A DNA stretch of 64,000 nucleotides from Phytopythium helicoides (Eukaryota > Oomycota > Peronosporomycetes > Pythiales > Pythiaceae), in the NCBI GenBank assembly GCA_024867545.1, contig JANFNE010000066.1, positions 62,001 to 126,000 on the forward strand. The letters run 5' to 3'. Of the stretch, positions 1 through 9,739 are shown piece after piece. Numbering within the stretch: position 1 is the stretch's first letter; each line of letters begins with the position of its first letter. Below the pieces are notes generated by a model. That model worked only from the letters and a program-made list of their open reading frames with translations, was not told where the DNA came from and did not search any database. A program made the position numbers and the translations under genes.

Positions 1-234
1 CTGATGCATCGTCGAAAACCGACGACCTGTGCCACTGCTGACAAGCTTCCAGCAGACAACCACGATGCAAACGAGTCTGCTTCAGATGAAGTGTCTGCGG
101 AAAACGCCGCTGACGCCACTCTGTCCAGCGATGAGTTGCTAGCTCAAAAACTCGAGCAGACGGAAACTGGCACTTCCGTGCCGCTTGAGAATGGCGCGGA
201 TCCGGCAAGCGCTGACAACGCAGTCGCGGCATGA
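1..234 (+). CDS. 3' end of an unidentified gene
   Basis: An open frame enters from the left edge and stops at 232-234. The visible 76 or so residues are acidic and rich in Ala, Ser, Asp and Glu, with no recognisable domain, so this looks like a disordered C-terminal tail. The gene body and start lie outside the window. No function can be given. The product would end about 145 bases before the tail of the convergent LYAR-type gene, so the two genes are tail to tail. Confidence 0.5.
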   Translation: MMHRRKPTTCATADKLPADNHDANESASDEVSAENAADATLSSDELLAQKLEQTETGTSVPLENGADPASADNAVAA

Positions 235-379
235 AGGCTCCATTGTTGCGAACGTGTTGCCCGCGATTAGTTACTTTATGCGTGGCGTGTGCATGTGGGT
301 ACGAGCAGTGCTCCTACTACATGACGCTGAAGGCGGTGGCAAGCAGGCTCTATTACTTTGACACGTTTGTGTTTTCTAT

Positions 380-1165
380 CTACAGTAGCCGCACGACCTT
401 GACAACCGCGAACTTGTCGGCCTCGGCCTTGATGGCAGCCTCCAGCTCCCTCACGAGGTCGGCGTCGCTCTTGCCGGACGGCTGCTTGTCCTTGACAGTC
501 GCGAGCACGCGCGTCTGCAGCTCCGACAGCTCAAGCTGCTTCCCGTCCGCGGCCTTGAGCGCCTTGCGGATGAGCTTGGACCACTTGATGGGCTTGTCGG
601 CCTTGGACCTTCTTGCTCGCGGGGGCTCCTCCTCCTTCTCCCACGCACGTCCGCGCTGCGCTTCTTGCTGTCACTGCTGTCCTCCTGCCGGGTTCGGCGC
701 GTCGGCCTCTTGCTGCTCGGACGCGGCCTTGAAGTCTGCCTCGTAGATGGCCCACACGCGGTCGACCGTCGCTGGGTCTGCGTTCGAGACGCTGTTCTTC
801 ATGAAGTTGACGAACTTGGCGCGCTTGCGGGGCACGTTGTCGTAGCCGGCGACGCGCGAGAGCACGCTCTGCAGGCGCGCGTCGCCCGCGGGCGCCTTGG
901 CCTCCTGCACCACGGCCATCCATCGCTCCTGCGGCGACAGCTTGGCGGCGCCGGGCTTCTTCTTCTCGCGGTAGAGGCTGCCCTCGTACTTTTGCGCCTC
1001 GGACACGCAGCTCGTGTGCGCCGCGTAGTCGTCGCCCTCGAACACGACGCTGCAGTCCACGCAGCTCACGGCCCAGCAGTTGCGGCAGCGCGCCGCATGC
1101 GCGTCCACCTTGTTCTTCTTGAGCGTCTCGTTGCAGCCCTCGCACACGAAGAACACCATCGTCAC
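380..1165 (-). CDS. LYAR-type nucleolar C2HC zinc-finger protein, interrupted by an in-frame stop
   Basis: The N-terminus (start 1165) opens MTMVFFVCEGCNETLKKNKV and continues with Cys-rich pairs typical of the LYAR zinc fingers (CEGC, CRNC, CVDC, H..SC). This family is nucleolar and linked to ribosome biogenesis and cell growth. The frame meets TGA at 671-673 after 164 residues. The same frame then reopens with no other stop down to TAG at 380-382 and encodes the C-terminal winged-helix-like region of the family (RSKADKPIKWSKLIRKAL and onward). Finger and winged-helix regions therefore share one frame split by one TGA in a low-complexity Gln/Lys/Glu linker. Another frame across the linker also reads plausibly (EDSSDSKKRSADV), so two compensating one-base indels are an alternative to a true nonsense codon. 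I saw no suitable intron. The upstream region to 1877 is shared with the divergent thioredoxin gene. Confidence 0.75.
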
Positions 1166-1877
1166 GGCTCGATCTCGCCGCGGTGGAAGCGCGGGCCGGT
1201 CGACAACGATGAGGCGTGCGGATCAATGGCTGCGCCGGTTGAGTGGCAATGGGGCTGGCGATGGAGGTGACCCACACCAACACGCTGGTGGAGGTGGCCC
1301 ACATCCAATACACGTTCAAAACCCATATTCGTCCCACGGACTACAATGCGTTTGGCTCGACACAAAACGATGGACTTGCGTTCAGTATACCCGGTCCCGC
1401 GATCGATCGCGCGCCAAGTCGTTCAGTATGCAATTCTAACGGTTTCCACGTCCCGATCGATCGCGTCTCGTCATGGGCCAGCCGGACTACATTGGCTCTT
1501 GGCGCCAATTTGCGGCCGACCCCCTTTCAGCCAATCCCCGTGCGCCGTGGAGGCTAGCGCCGGGTCGCTTACGAGGCACCGCGCGCGCCAATCAGCGGGC
1601 GCCGTCGGCTCTCTCTTGGGGGAAGTATGGGGGGAATATCCAGGGGACATTCCATGGTTGTTTCCCTTGGAATCCTGGATAGTATCCAGAAAGACTGTAT
1701 GTGCTGGACGGGCGCCATGGGTCGGAATTAGGTGTTCCCCAATCCGAGCGAGGCAATCGTGTCCTACCTTCCTGGTCAAAGTAGCGAATCGCTCCTCGAG
1801 CTGATCTTCAGTTTCGAATTCGCGCAGTCGACACCAAGCCTCTCTTCGTCGCCACTTCACCCCTGAGCTTCGCCAAG
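1166..1877. promoter_or_regulatory. divergent intergenic region between LYAR-type and thioredoxin genes
   Basis: These 712 bases separate two divergent starts and carry no convincing ORF. Visible features are two GATCGATCGCG-type palindromic strings (near 1400 and 1456) and a CCAAT box in GCCAATCAGCG near 1587, a string also present in the importin promoter (around 15782). A bidirectional promoter is the natural reading; this is inference from gene orientation. Confidence 0.45.
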
Positions 1878-2189
1878 ATGATCCAGATCGAGTCGCCCGA
1901 GCAGTTCAACGAGCGCATCGCCGAGGGCAAGACGACCGTGGCGTGCTTCTCGGCCCCGTGGTGCGGCGGCTGCAAGACGGTCGCTCCCCACGTGCAGAAG
2001 CTCTCGGAGGAGCTCGCCACGGTGCAGTGGATCAAGGTCAGCGCGGCCGACCTCGAGGAGTTCTGCGACGACATCGAGGTCGAGGGCTTCCCCTCCTTCC
2101 GCGTCTACAAGGAAGGCAAGCTCGTGGACGAGTACTGCGGCTCCAAGCCCGAGAAGGTCGAGGAGTTCATCCGCACCAAGCTCCAGTAG
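1878..2189 (+). CDS. thioredoxin
   Basis: A complete 103-residue single-exon protein of standard cytosolic thioredoxin length. The redox motif is WCGGC (about residues 29-33) rather than the usual WCGPC, so the residue between the two cysteines on the second position is Gly. The conserved cis-proline loop is present as GFPSF (about residues 73-77), followed by the C-terminal FIRTKLQ helix end. It would reduce protein disulfides with electrons from thioredoxin reductase. No signal or transit peptide is visible. The start is the first ATG of the frame and places the family N-terminus correctly. The WCGGC variant could shift redox potential, because the Pro normally stabilises a low-potential dithiol; that is family knowledge, not measured here. 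Confidence 0.92.
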   Translation: MIQIESPEQFNERIAEGKTTVACFSAPWCGGCKTVAPHVQKLSEELATVQWIKVSAADLEEFCDDIEVEGFPSFRVYKEGKLVDEYCGSKPEKVEEFIRTKLQ

Positions 2190-2570
2190 ATCGGGTCGTC
2201 GGCGGTAAGAACGGCTCTCAGTCGCGCTCGCGCTCAAATGCTGACGTGCCATGAAGGCCCAAGAACTCCAGGGAGCGCTAGAGCTCCAGCTCTTTTAATA
2301 TACACGCGTATTTTTTTGATCCTCAAATGGTGCTGTGGGCGTCTTCCGATGCGTCTCTGTTCCTCAGCTTTGACAACGCGATACTCCGTCGCCAGCGCTT
2401 CCGACTCACAGATGCATCCCTGAGCTCGTACATGACGTCACCCCCACCCCACCGTGCCCATCATCTTAATACATATTTTAGCACCCCGGGTACGGTACTC
2501 CCCCCGTGAAGCTTTCGTGTCCGCATGGAAATAGTGGCCCCTACTCCGGGTTGCCCGGACCCGGTCAAGG
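2190..2570. other. intergenic region 3' of thioredoxin
   Basis: No gene is visible. The stretch ends in a GC-rich palindromic piece near 2548-2566 (CCGGGTTGCCCGGACCCGG), which may mark the outer edge of the Fanzor-bearing segment. Confidence 0.3.
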
Positions 2571-2574
2571 TGTC

Positions 2575-3001
2575 ATAGCGAGCGCTCCGGCGCGAGCTGT
2601 CGCTCTACCAAGTGCAGGCGCGTAGCGCCGAGCCTGCGAGCGCCAGCGAGCACCACAGTCGCGTAGGCGCGTAGCGCCGAGCTCCCACGAGCGCAGCGAG
2701 TGGTAGTAAAACACTCTTTTTTACCATACACTAACCGGACCCGCGTGCGGGGCCGGCGCTCGGCTTGTGAGATCATAAGACTTGAGGCGATTGCGCAATT
2801 CGAGCACAAAAACCCCTGATTCATTAGATTGCTAGCACTCGCCTTCGGCTCGCGGGTATGGCCGTGGTAAGCCCGGCATCCTACGACAAAAGACGATGAC
2901 TGGGAATGGAACCCAGTGAAAATGCAACAATGCCTGAGTATACAGTCCTATCTGCGGGCAACGCTGAGCGCACCTGCAGACACTTTGTGGCCCCTGATGT
3001 G
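2575..3001 (-). ncRNA. candidate guide-RNA (omegaRNA-like) scaffold region 3' of Fanzor
   Basis: This non-coding flank directly follows the Fanzor stop. It is rich in short perfect palindromes: GGCGCGTAGCGCC occurs twice (2617-2629 and 2666-2678), each set in a GCGAGCGC-rich context, and more self-complementary GC blocks lie at 2577-2605 and 2735-2765. In known Fanzor and TnpB loci the guide RNA comes from the 3' end of the element, overlapping or following the nuclease gene; that is established knowledge. Assigning it here is inference from position and folding potential only. No guide or target-adjacent motif can be read without the element's end. Confidence 0.3.
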
Positions 3002-4859
3002 TTAAGTTGGCGCTCGGCAAAAAACGTTAGGTCTTGGTTGACCACGGAACATGCAGTTGAGAAGCATCAGCATGTTCTTCGAGGCGTTGACGTCGCGGTT
3101 CACAGTAGTACCAAAACAGCCATTGGATCGACAATGGAGCACACTATAAACCTTGCACGTCCGCAATTCCTTGTCTGTGCTGTTCTTGACCTTGCAGAGG
3201 CGGAGACTGTACTGGTATTTTAGCCGCCGGTGGCAACGTGAGTGAAGCTTGCTGGTGCGAAACTCATCAATCGATTGCACACGACAGTAGTTTCTCAATG
3301 TGTGCTCGAGTCTCTTGACCGGCCCCGCGGGGCACTTCTTGATGAGTCCAGAGTAATCGGTATTGCTCCAATCTCCAAATCCAACCACCGTTCGCCTGCC
3401 TGCTTGCTGGGTCAGTCTCCGGCAGAGTTCATGTAGCTTCTTCTGCGCAAAGATGTACCGACCAAAACGCAGGTTGCGGAATCCCTTCGCCCGTGAAAAT
3501 CCTAGCAGGTTTTCCATATGTGGAATAACGTATCGTGTGTACGTTTCCAGCAGCTCGAGCGACGCGGTCTTCTTTGACGGCATCTGACGCTCGGCCGCCA
3601 AAATGGCGGGACGCCGCTCCTTCCAGCAAGCTATCTTCTGGTTGCTCTTGTGGTAGCGAGCATCTTCGTAGAACTCACGAGAAGAGCAGTGGATAGTCTC
3701 GCCGTCCTGGTTGGTTGCTACAAACAGATCTCGTCTGCCAGGATCTAGGCCCCACATGACATCGTAGTCTTCTTCCCTGAGTGGGCGGTCTGTCGCCGGA
3801 TGGGTTTTCCGCATGACGATGCTGACAGCCTTTCCGTCCGTCACGATCTCTCCTGCGAACTTCTTGTTGGCTGTTTCAAACTTCTCGATATTGAAGAGAC
3901 TGTGCCACCAATCGTCTGCGACAGCATTCCAATCGTCACCTAAAGGAGGCACGCGAACACCAGCACGTAGAAGTAGGCTGTGGAGCGCCGTCTTGCACAT
4001 CTTGAAGTGCGACCACTTGAACCCATTCTTTGTCGGCAGGAGACTGAACGTGCGGACCTCTGGGATGTCCTGAACCGGCGATTCCTCTCCTCAATGTCGG
4101 TCAGAATCATGTAGGTGAGAGGAAGCAATCTGTTGGCCTCGTCGGACAAGTAGCCGCTCTCGTTGCGCGGGATCTGCTCTCGCCAAGCCTGCACCTCGGT
4201 ATCGTTGCCGTTGTAGACAGGGTCCAGGATGCTCTTGATCATGACGTAGGCCTCAGCACCATTCAAGTCATAGACCCGCTTGATGTGACGGTGAAAGCGA
4301 GGTAGAAGTTGCGTACGATCGCGTTCTTGGTGTTAGTGGCCATCATTTGGGCTGCGTTCTGCTGCCACCCAGCGGTAATCTGCCGGTTGCTTGCACGTCG
4401 AGCGTCTTCACCTCGCCAAGTGTTGTACAGCGTGACTGATTGCTGGAATGCAGAAGACCCGAGTGTGGAGTTGGCGTTGCAAACACACGATAGGCATCTG
4501 TAGAAGAAGACCTGGTTGAGTGGCTCCACTGCATCGCCCAGCTCACACATCCGCACGGCGTGGATGTTGGCGAGGACGTAAGCCTCCAGCACGGCCTGGT
4601 CCATATCCGCCAGCACGGACTCCCACGGCAAAGTCATGGCCTCATCGCTCTTGCAAAACGCCTTGAGCGACGTCTTGACGCACACAAGCGAGGACTTGGC
4701 GTTAGCTGCGTCACGAGCTTCGACTTCGGCTCGTCACCTCTTTGACAGACTCTTGCGTGGTTCTGCACTGCGCTTCTTCCTTTTAGACCTAGCATCGCCT
4801 GACGTCGGACCAGCTGCACGTGTTGTCTTGGACCGACCTCGTCGACTTGTGGAAGCAGT
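3002..4859 (-). pseudogene. Fanzor1-type RNA-guided nuclease (eukaryotic TnpB homologue), broken
   Basis: The C-terminal 332-residue open stretch (4000 down to 3002) has the RuvC/TnpB-type nuclease signature. RuvC-I is WGLDPGRRDLFVAT (Asp86 of this stretch). A GFGDWSN segment stands where bacterial TnpB has its RuvC-II Glu, and IDEFRTSK (Glu246) matches the rearranged catalytic Glu described for Fanzors. A zinc-ribbon remnant (HSRC, then CRSNGC) precedes RuvC-III NRDVNASKNM (Asp303). The family makes RNA-guided double-strand DNA cuts. Upstream coding continues in other frames: 4266 to about 4085 (HRHIKRVYDLNGAEAYVMIK and onward) and 4735 to 4290 (SLKAFCKSDEAMTLPWES and onward). A TGA at 4734-4736 precedes a Lys/Arg-rich, NLS-like stretch (SKRKKRSAEPRKS) reaching 4859. 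Two frame changes (near 4290 and 4085) and one stop therefore break the gene. The three catalytic acidic residues are all kept. Whether the breaks are decay, introns or consensus errors is open. Confidence 0.85.
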
Positions 4860-5203
4860 TCATGCCCGTTTACGTGTATGCAGGCAGAGCTGTAAAGGCC
4901 GCTTTACTAGCTTGCCGTGGCTCATGATGGAGCTCTGGAGATCCTTCCTATGGCATCTCCAACAAGCAATACAAAGTGTCAATGCAGTGCTGTTGTCATC
5001 GCTGGGGGAGGGCAACCCGCTTGAAGCTGATGAACTGCGCTGCCAGCTTGTCAGTACCGTAACGACAGGTTTATTTAGTTTCACGTCTCCTTTTCCACGT
5101 TTTCCGGTTGAGTGGGAGTTTACGTCGATCGTTGTGATGAGAAAGGTGAATGTAGAAGTGGAGGTTTTTGTGGCCATCTACCACAGCGCCAATGCCATTC
5201 ACA

Positions 5204-5974
5204 ATGGCGCCGAGCAGCCGGCCGCTGCTGCTGCTGCTGGGCGACTCGCTGACGGAGCTCGCGTCCGACGCGGAGCTGGGCGGCTGGCTGTGCTTGCTGC
5301 AGCACCGCTACAACCGCTCGACGGACGTGCTGGCGCGCGGGCTCTCGGGCTACAACACCAAGTGCGGCGCCTTCCCATCCTCGTTGCGGCTCGCCGCGCA
5401 CTGAGCTGGTGTCTTTCTGTGCAGGTGGTTCATACAGCACGCGCTGCCGGTCGTGGAGCAGGAGCTGCGCTCCGGAGCGCTGGTGCCATCGCTCGTGACG
5501 CTGTGGCTCGGCGCCAACGACGCCGCGCGGCCGGACGGGTATGCGGTGAATCAGCACGTGCCGCTGGCCGACTACCGTCGCAATCTCCACACGATCGTCA
5601 ACGCCCTCAAGGCCGTCGCCCCCACGGACTGCAACTTCCTGCTCATCACGCCCCCACCAGTTGATGATGCTGCTCGCGAGGCGAGGATCGTCACCGGATC
5701 TCTCGACCGGTCGAACGACGTCGCCGGGAAGTACGCAGCCGCGTGCGTGGAGGAGGCCCGAGCCCTCGGAGTCCAAGTGCTCGACGTGTACAGTTTCTTC
5801 AATGGATTGGGCATCGACGAGCGCAATGCCTGCCTCTCGGACGGACTTCACTTCAGCGTCAAGGGGAACCAGCTCGTGGACAAGCAGCTCCGCGCCAAGA
5901 TCTCTTCGGCGTTCCCGGAGCTGGCGGCTCGCATGGACACGTTGCAGCTCCCGCTCTGGCGTGACCTGCTGTAA
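5204..5974 (+). CDS. SGNH/GDSL lipase-esterase, isoamyl-acetate hydrolase (IAH1) type
   Basis: Two exons, 5204-5361 and 5425-5974, are joined by a 63-bp GT-AG intron; the product is 235 residues, close to the 230-250 usual for IAH1-like esterases. Block I is LLLLLGDSLTE with the catalytic Ser at about residue 14. The splice gives GYNTKWFIQ, restoring the conserved RGLSGYNT-W string. Block III is LWLGANDAARP, with the oxyanion-hole Asn. Block V is LSDGLHFSVKGN, with catalytic Asp and His. The enzyme likely hydrolyses short-chain esters in the cytosol; no signal peptide is visible. The start is the ATG just before the GDS block; an ATG 36 bases upstream in the same frame is possible. The Fanzor segment lies immediately 5' and divergent. 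Confidence 0.9.
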
Positions 5975-6551
5975 AGCTGCATGCAAATGCTGGTTTTCAA
6001 TGTAAAAACGTCACTTGCAGCTCGGACCCAATGGCGCTCCTAAATGTAATCACTGAGACTTTGTTTGCCTTCCACGTCTCTCGATGAATTGAACAGCTTG
6101 GCAGCTTCCGCTTCTTTGCATTGCCAACGATCAATCCCAGCCATATTTCTTGACATCGAAGTGGAGGCTACTCCGAAGGGCTCATGTCCTATATCCGAAG
6201 GAGTTCTACATTCAGCACCTTGCCTTGTTCTGGTGGAGCAGTTTCACATGACGCCTGAATATTGAGGTAGTGCCCTCGATAGGAAGGATTTCCGATAAAC
6301 CCGAGCTTTTCCTTGACTCGAGGGAAGGAGTTCAGCGACGACCAAAACAGATACATCCTTGAAGGAGAGACAAGAACGAGCGAAATGAAGTCCATGCTCT
6401 CTATTGGAAGGCGCACTTGTTCATCCGAGAGAAACAAGCACATAACAGGCTTTGCACACGGCGAGCATGGAAACAGAGCTCACGCACGAAGCAAATAATA
6501 AAAAAAAAAAGGTGGGCGAGGAAAAATCGCAGGCTGGCGCCAAGACAGGCG
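5975..6551. other. intergenic region between convergent genes
   Basis: No supported gene is visible. A 12-base A run occurs near 6499-6510. The stretch probably holds the 3' UTRs of the esterase (+) and of the unknown gene ending at 6552 (-). Confidence 0.3.
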
Positions 6552-7229
6552 CTAAAGGTGTCGTCTGCTTCGCTTGGTTGGGGACGGCGCCGACAAGGTC
6601 TCTCCCGGTAGTAGCCGACGTTCTTCGTCCTGCAGCTCGAGGATCCGTTTCCCCTTGAACGCTCCCTTGGGTGTTCCGTCGCTTCCCTGTCCAAGTAGCG
6701 TCATGCTCGAGCGCCGGTGTTTCAGATAGGGGCTCCATGGCCGCACAGGCGTGCTGGGAGGCGTATCCTGCTGCCCGGAGCCTGGTCCTTGAGGTCCCAC
6801 GTTATCGTCGCTCCAGCTCCGGCTTCGGATGCTCATGAGATCTGTCGGAACCGGTGGGGGTCTTGTGTGCCAATCTTCCGACCCCGCACGGGCTCGGTGG
6901 AACAGCATCTGCTCGTGGGTCGGCTCCCTTGGCGCTGGGATCGACACCGTCATGCCGGCCACGCTCTGCCGCCTCGGACTGATGTTGGCTCCGCAGTGGC
7001 GCACGCGGTCGTGGAGTTTCTGGTTGGGCGTGCTGGGCTTCTTACAGCCTGCCAGTGCCGCCCCCTCCTGCAGACGGTGAGCCGCGACGCTCACGGGCAG
7101 CGGCCGGGCGATGGGCAGCAGGTGCATGTTCATCTGCACGAAGCTCCATGTGCTCCTGTCCGGGTGCTGGTCCTCCTCTCGGCCCTTCTTCTCATCCATC
7201 GCACTGTCGACCTTGCTGTCTTCCTCCAT
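6552..7229 (-). CDS. unknown basic, Ser/Pro-rich protein
   Basis: The likely start is the ATG at 7229 (MEEDSKVDSAMDEKKG), giving 225 residues. The frame stays open upstream to 7847, but that part overlaps the divergent gene at 7677 and reads as low-quality sequence. The protein is polar and probably disordered, with proline-directed Ser/Thr sites (TPPSTPVRPWSP, SAPSPTKRSRRHL) and a basic C-terminal end that could serve as a nuclear localisation signal. I recognise no domain. A 5' exon upstream of 7229 is possible. Confidence 0.5.
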   Translation of the reverse strand: MEEDSKVDSAMDEKKGREEDQHPDRSTWSFVQMNMHLLPIARPLPVSVAAHRLQEGAALAGCKKPSTPNQKLHDRVRHCGANISPRRQSVAGMTVSIPAPREPTHEQMLFHRARAGSEDWHTRPPPVPTDLMSIRSRSWSDDNVGPQGPGSGQQDTPPSTPVRPWSPYLKHRRSSMTLLGQGSDGTPKGAFKGKRILELQDEERRLLPGETLSAPSPTKRSRRHL

Positions 7230-7676
7230 TTCTCGGATGGTTCGCCACCGGAGACCGTGGCGAAAGTTGGGCAGCTGCGAGCGCCGCGGAACCTGCAAAC
7301 GACTCCCCAGAGGACGCACGAGAGCCTGAGTGCTGTCGATTGCGGCCAAGCGCGAGCTGGAGCTGCGTGGCAGCTTCACACGCAGCGGCCTCCAGGCGGA
7401 AGAAAACGCGGCCCGTCGCCAATGTAGCTCCTCGCAGCCAGGAATAAGCTCGGGCTCCGAGCTTTTTTGCTGGCTTTTTTCTTGGTTCGCTGGGATTGTA
7501 CCGGATAATGATATGTGTAGTATACTTAATTGCACTTGAACAGATTGATCACAGCCGGATGATAGATGTGTATAGAGCTTCAATCGTTCTATTTTTAGAC
7601 TTGGTGGCTGTTGCGTTGGGTGCGGTGGAGTATACATCCGACGTATACCCAGCTTCAACTTGAGCGGCATTGAGCG

Positions 7677-9029
7677 ATGGAGGCGGTCGATGTGCAGCAG
7701 CAAGAGATGGCGGAGACAGAGCAAGTGATAGTAGAGGCAGCAGAACAAGTGGTTGAGAACGTTAACGGCGGCGTTGAGGAGAGTCCGGACAAGGTGCAGG
7801 ACGATGTCGAAGCGATCGCTAAGCAAGAGTCGAGTGGTGGAGAGCATATGGCTATGGTCGACGTGGCTCTAGAAGAAGACAACGGGATAACAGAGCAGCG
7901 ACAAGAAGACAGACTCTCCCAACCACTTCCATCGCTCGTCATTGAAGCGTTTGCTGAGCCTAGCTTCGAAGTAACGTTCCCAAGCGAGAGCCCGATTGGA
8001 CAGGCAATCAGCGAGGACCTTCCAGAGTCCAGCAGCGATGAGGAGAGCCTCGATGGGAACGACGAGGACGATGCGTACGCAGCACCACGCTTCGCTTCGC
8101 AGCCCCCGCCTCCGCCGATGAGCCATCTCCTGTCGTACGAGCTATCGCGCGATGTAATGTTCAACAAATACGCGAATGTTATCCCGTCGACGCAGGAGCT
8201 CCAGCAGCAGCAAATCCAACAGCCAGCTTCATGGGTCGGCTTTGACTCTCCTGAAGCGTTCAACGATCTTCCCTGTGATCCCACGCATACGTGCCACAAC
8301 GTGGCCTGCCAAGAGCTCATGCGGTGGAAGGACGCGCGCATCCATGAGCTACAGCGCGCGCTGGATCAAATGGTCGAGAGCATGTCCATTCAGCAGCGCG
8401 ACCTGGCAGCTCAGCGCGCTCTACTCACCCGACAGTCAGAGCACTTCACCAAGCTTTCATTGGGTCTGCAGCACGAAAAGATGACGCTACAGCTCAACCG
8501 CGAGCGCACAGGCGGTGTCAATCGCCTGCGCACTCAACGCAGCCGCACGAGCCTTGCTCTCGATAGGACTGATACGCCACGACGAGGAACGATGCCACAC
8601 GCGCGGTCGCTGCCGAGCATCCCACCACCAAGCGATGTCTCAGCGTTCAAAGCTGTCGTAACGACAAGACACTCCATGATGCCGACGATACCGCTGACCG
8701 TGCTCCCCCGCGATGACCACCACGTCGTTGAGCTTGGGACCGAGAAGAGCAAGTCGCTGTCGGCGCTCGAGATCCGCGCAACAACGCCGCAAATGCCAAC
8801 GATTCACGAAATTGACAAGTTCGCGACGGACGACACGGTACCACCTGCACTCTTGAGCGAGGTGAGTCTGCATGAGCGCGAGCCAAGCACGGCCACGTCG
8901 ACCGCTACGTCAGACTCGAGCTCAGATTTGCTTCGCAGCGACGCGCCGACATCGACACCTGCCAGCTCTGACTCAGTCAAGAAGTGGTCTCTGGGTGGTC
9001 GCCTGCGCAGCATCCGGTGGAAGCCCTAG
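7677..9029 (+). CDS. unknown acidic protein with a central coiled coil
   Basis: A single open exon encodes 450 residues. The first about 160 residues are Glu/Gln-rich and acidic (DLPESSSDEESLDGNDEDD near residue 125). They are followed by a polyproline patch (QPPPPPM), then a heptad-rich segment from about residue 215 to 285 (CQELMRWKDARIHELQRAL and onward) that should form a coiled coil. The C-terminal third is Ser/Thr-rich, ending in a basic GGRLRSIRWKP. No catalytic or targeting motif is seen. The start is the first ATG after a divergent intergenic region. Function is not assigned; a scaffold role would be a guess. Confidence 0.7.
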   Translation: MEAVDVQQQEMAETEQVIVEAAEQVVENVNGGVEESPDKVQDDVEAIAKQESSGGEHMAMVDVALEEDNGITEQRQEDRLSQPLPSLVIEAFAEPSFEVTFPSESPIGQAISEDLPESSSDEESLDGNDEDDAYAAPRFASQPPPPPMSHLLSYELSRDVMFNKYANVIPSTQELQQQQIQQPASWVGFDSPEAFNDLPCDPTHTCHNVACQELMRWKDARIHELQRALDQMVESMSIQQRDLAAQRALLTRQSEHFTKLSLGLQHEKMTLQLNRERTGGVNRLRTQRSRTSLALDRTDTPRRGTMPHARSLPSIPPPSDVSAFKAVVTTRHSMMPTIPLTVLPRDDHHVVELGTEKSKSLSALEIRATTPQMPTIHEIDKFATDDTVPPALLSEVSLHEREPSTATSTATSDSSSDLLRSDAPTSTPASSDSVKKWSLGGRLRSIRWKP

Positions 9030-9739
9030 ATTTGCTGGCGCGCGTAGCATAGGCGTAGGAGGAGGCTGGTCAACGCCTCGACAATACAGCAGGGTCGAAA
9101 TTTCGGAGCGCTATGCGTGCCTGGCAGAGACGGGAGGTCTCAGTTCCTTCGCTCGCGTCCGATTGCGGAGCGCGCATTCACCTCCGATCGACGAGGCTTT
9201 GCCGTCGTGCCCACTGCCCGAACGCGCGCTCCGTCAGCCGCCCATGATCAGGTCTCCCACTCCCTCTAGCGAGAGCCCACACAGCCGCTTCCACGTGTTC
9301 ACCAGCACCGTGGGACGCTAGTTTACATATCGCCAAGTCGGCTCGGCCGCAGCTCGCGGGGCGGAACGAGCCGCTCGCATTCGTCTCCTGTGGTCGCGTC
9401 GCGCGTCGCGGCGTCGATCTTCCGTCCTTGAAGCCGGCGTCGTCACGTCGAGCAGCGCCGCGGTTCGGGTCGGGCTCTGCGTCCCAGCGCCCGTTTCCAC
9501 TCCGGCCCACCCGACAGTATAAGCGCATACAAATAAATCAGGCAGGTCAGGCCCGCTCCTCCAGCTCCACCTCCACCTCCACAAACCCGCCAGCCCGGAC
9601 CCGGATCCGCTGCCTGGTCGAGGTGACGACGCGTTCTTCTTCCCCCCGAGCAGCTACACGTCGACGCGGGCCATATCCGATTCCGCAGCAGCGCGCCGAT
9701 CTCCCTCCCCCTCTCCTCCCTCTGCGCCTCCAGACAGCC
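9030..9739. promoter_or_regulatory. intergenic region and probable 5' UTR of the NTF2-fold gene
   Basis: No gene is supported across these 710 bases. A TATAAG string lies near 9518, with pyrimidine-rich sequence from 9551 to 9740 that fits a long CT-rich leader ahead of the ATG at 9740. Confidence 0.35.

Noticed and set aside
4860..5177. Minus-strand ORF of 105 codons as the true start of Fanzor
   Set aside because: It shares the frame but is separated by a stop, shows no family sequence, and reaches to within 27 bases of the esterase start.
6552..7847. A 431-codon minus-strand ORF taken whole
   Set aside because: Its 5' half overlaps the divergent acidic-protein gene and has no coding character, so the start was moved to 7229.
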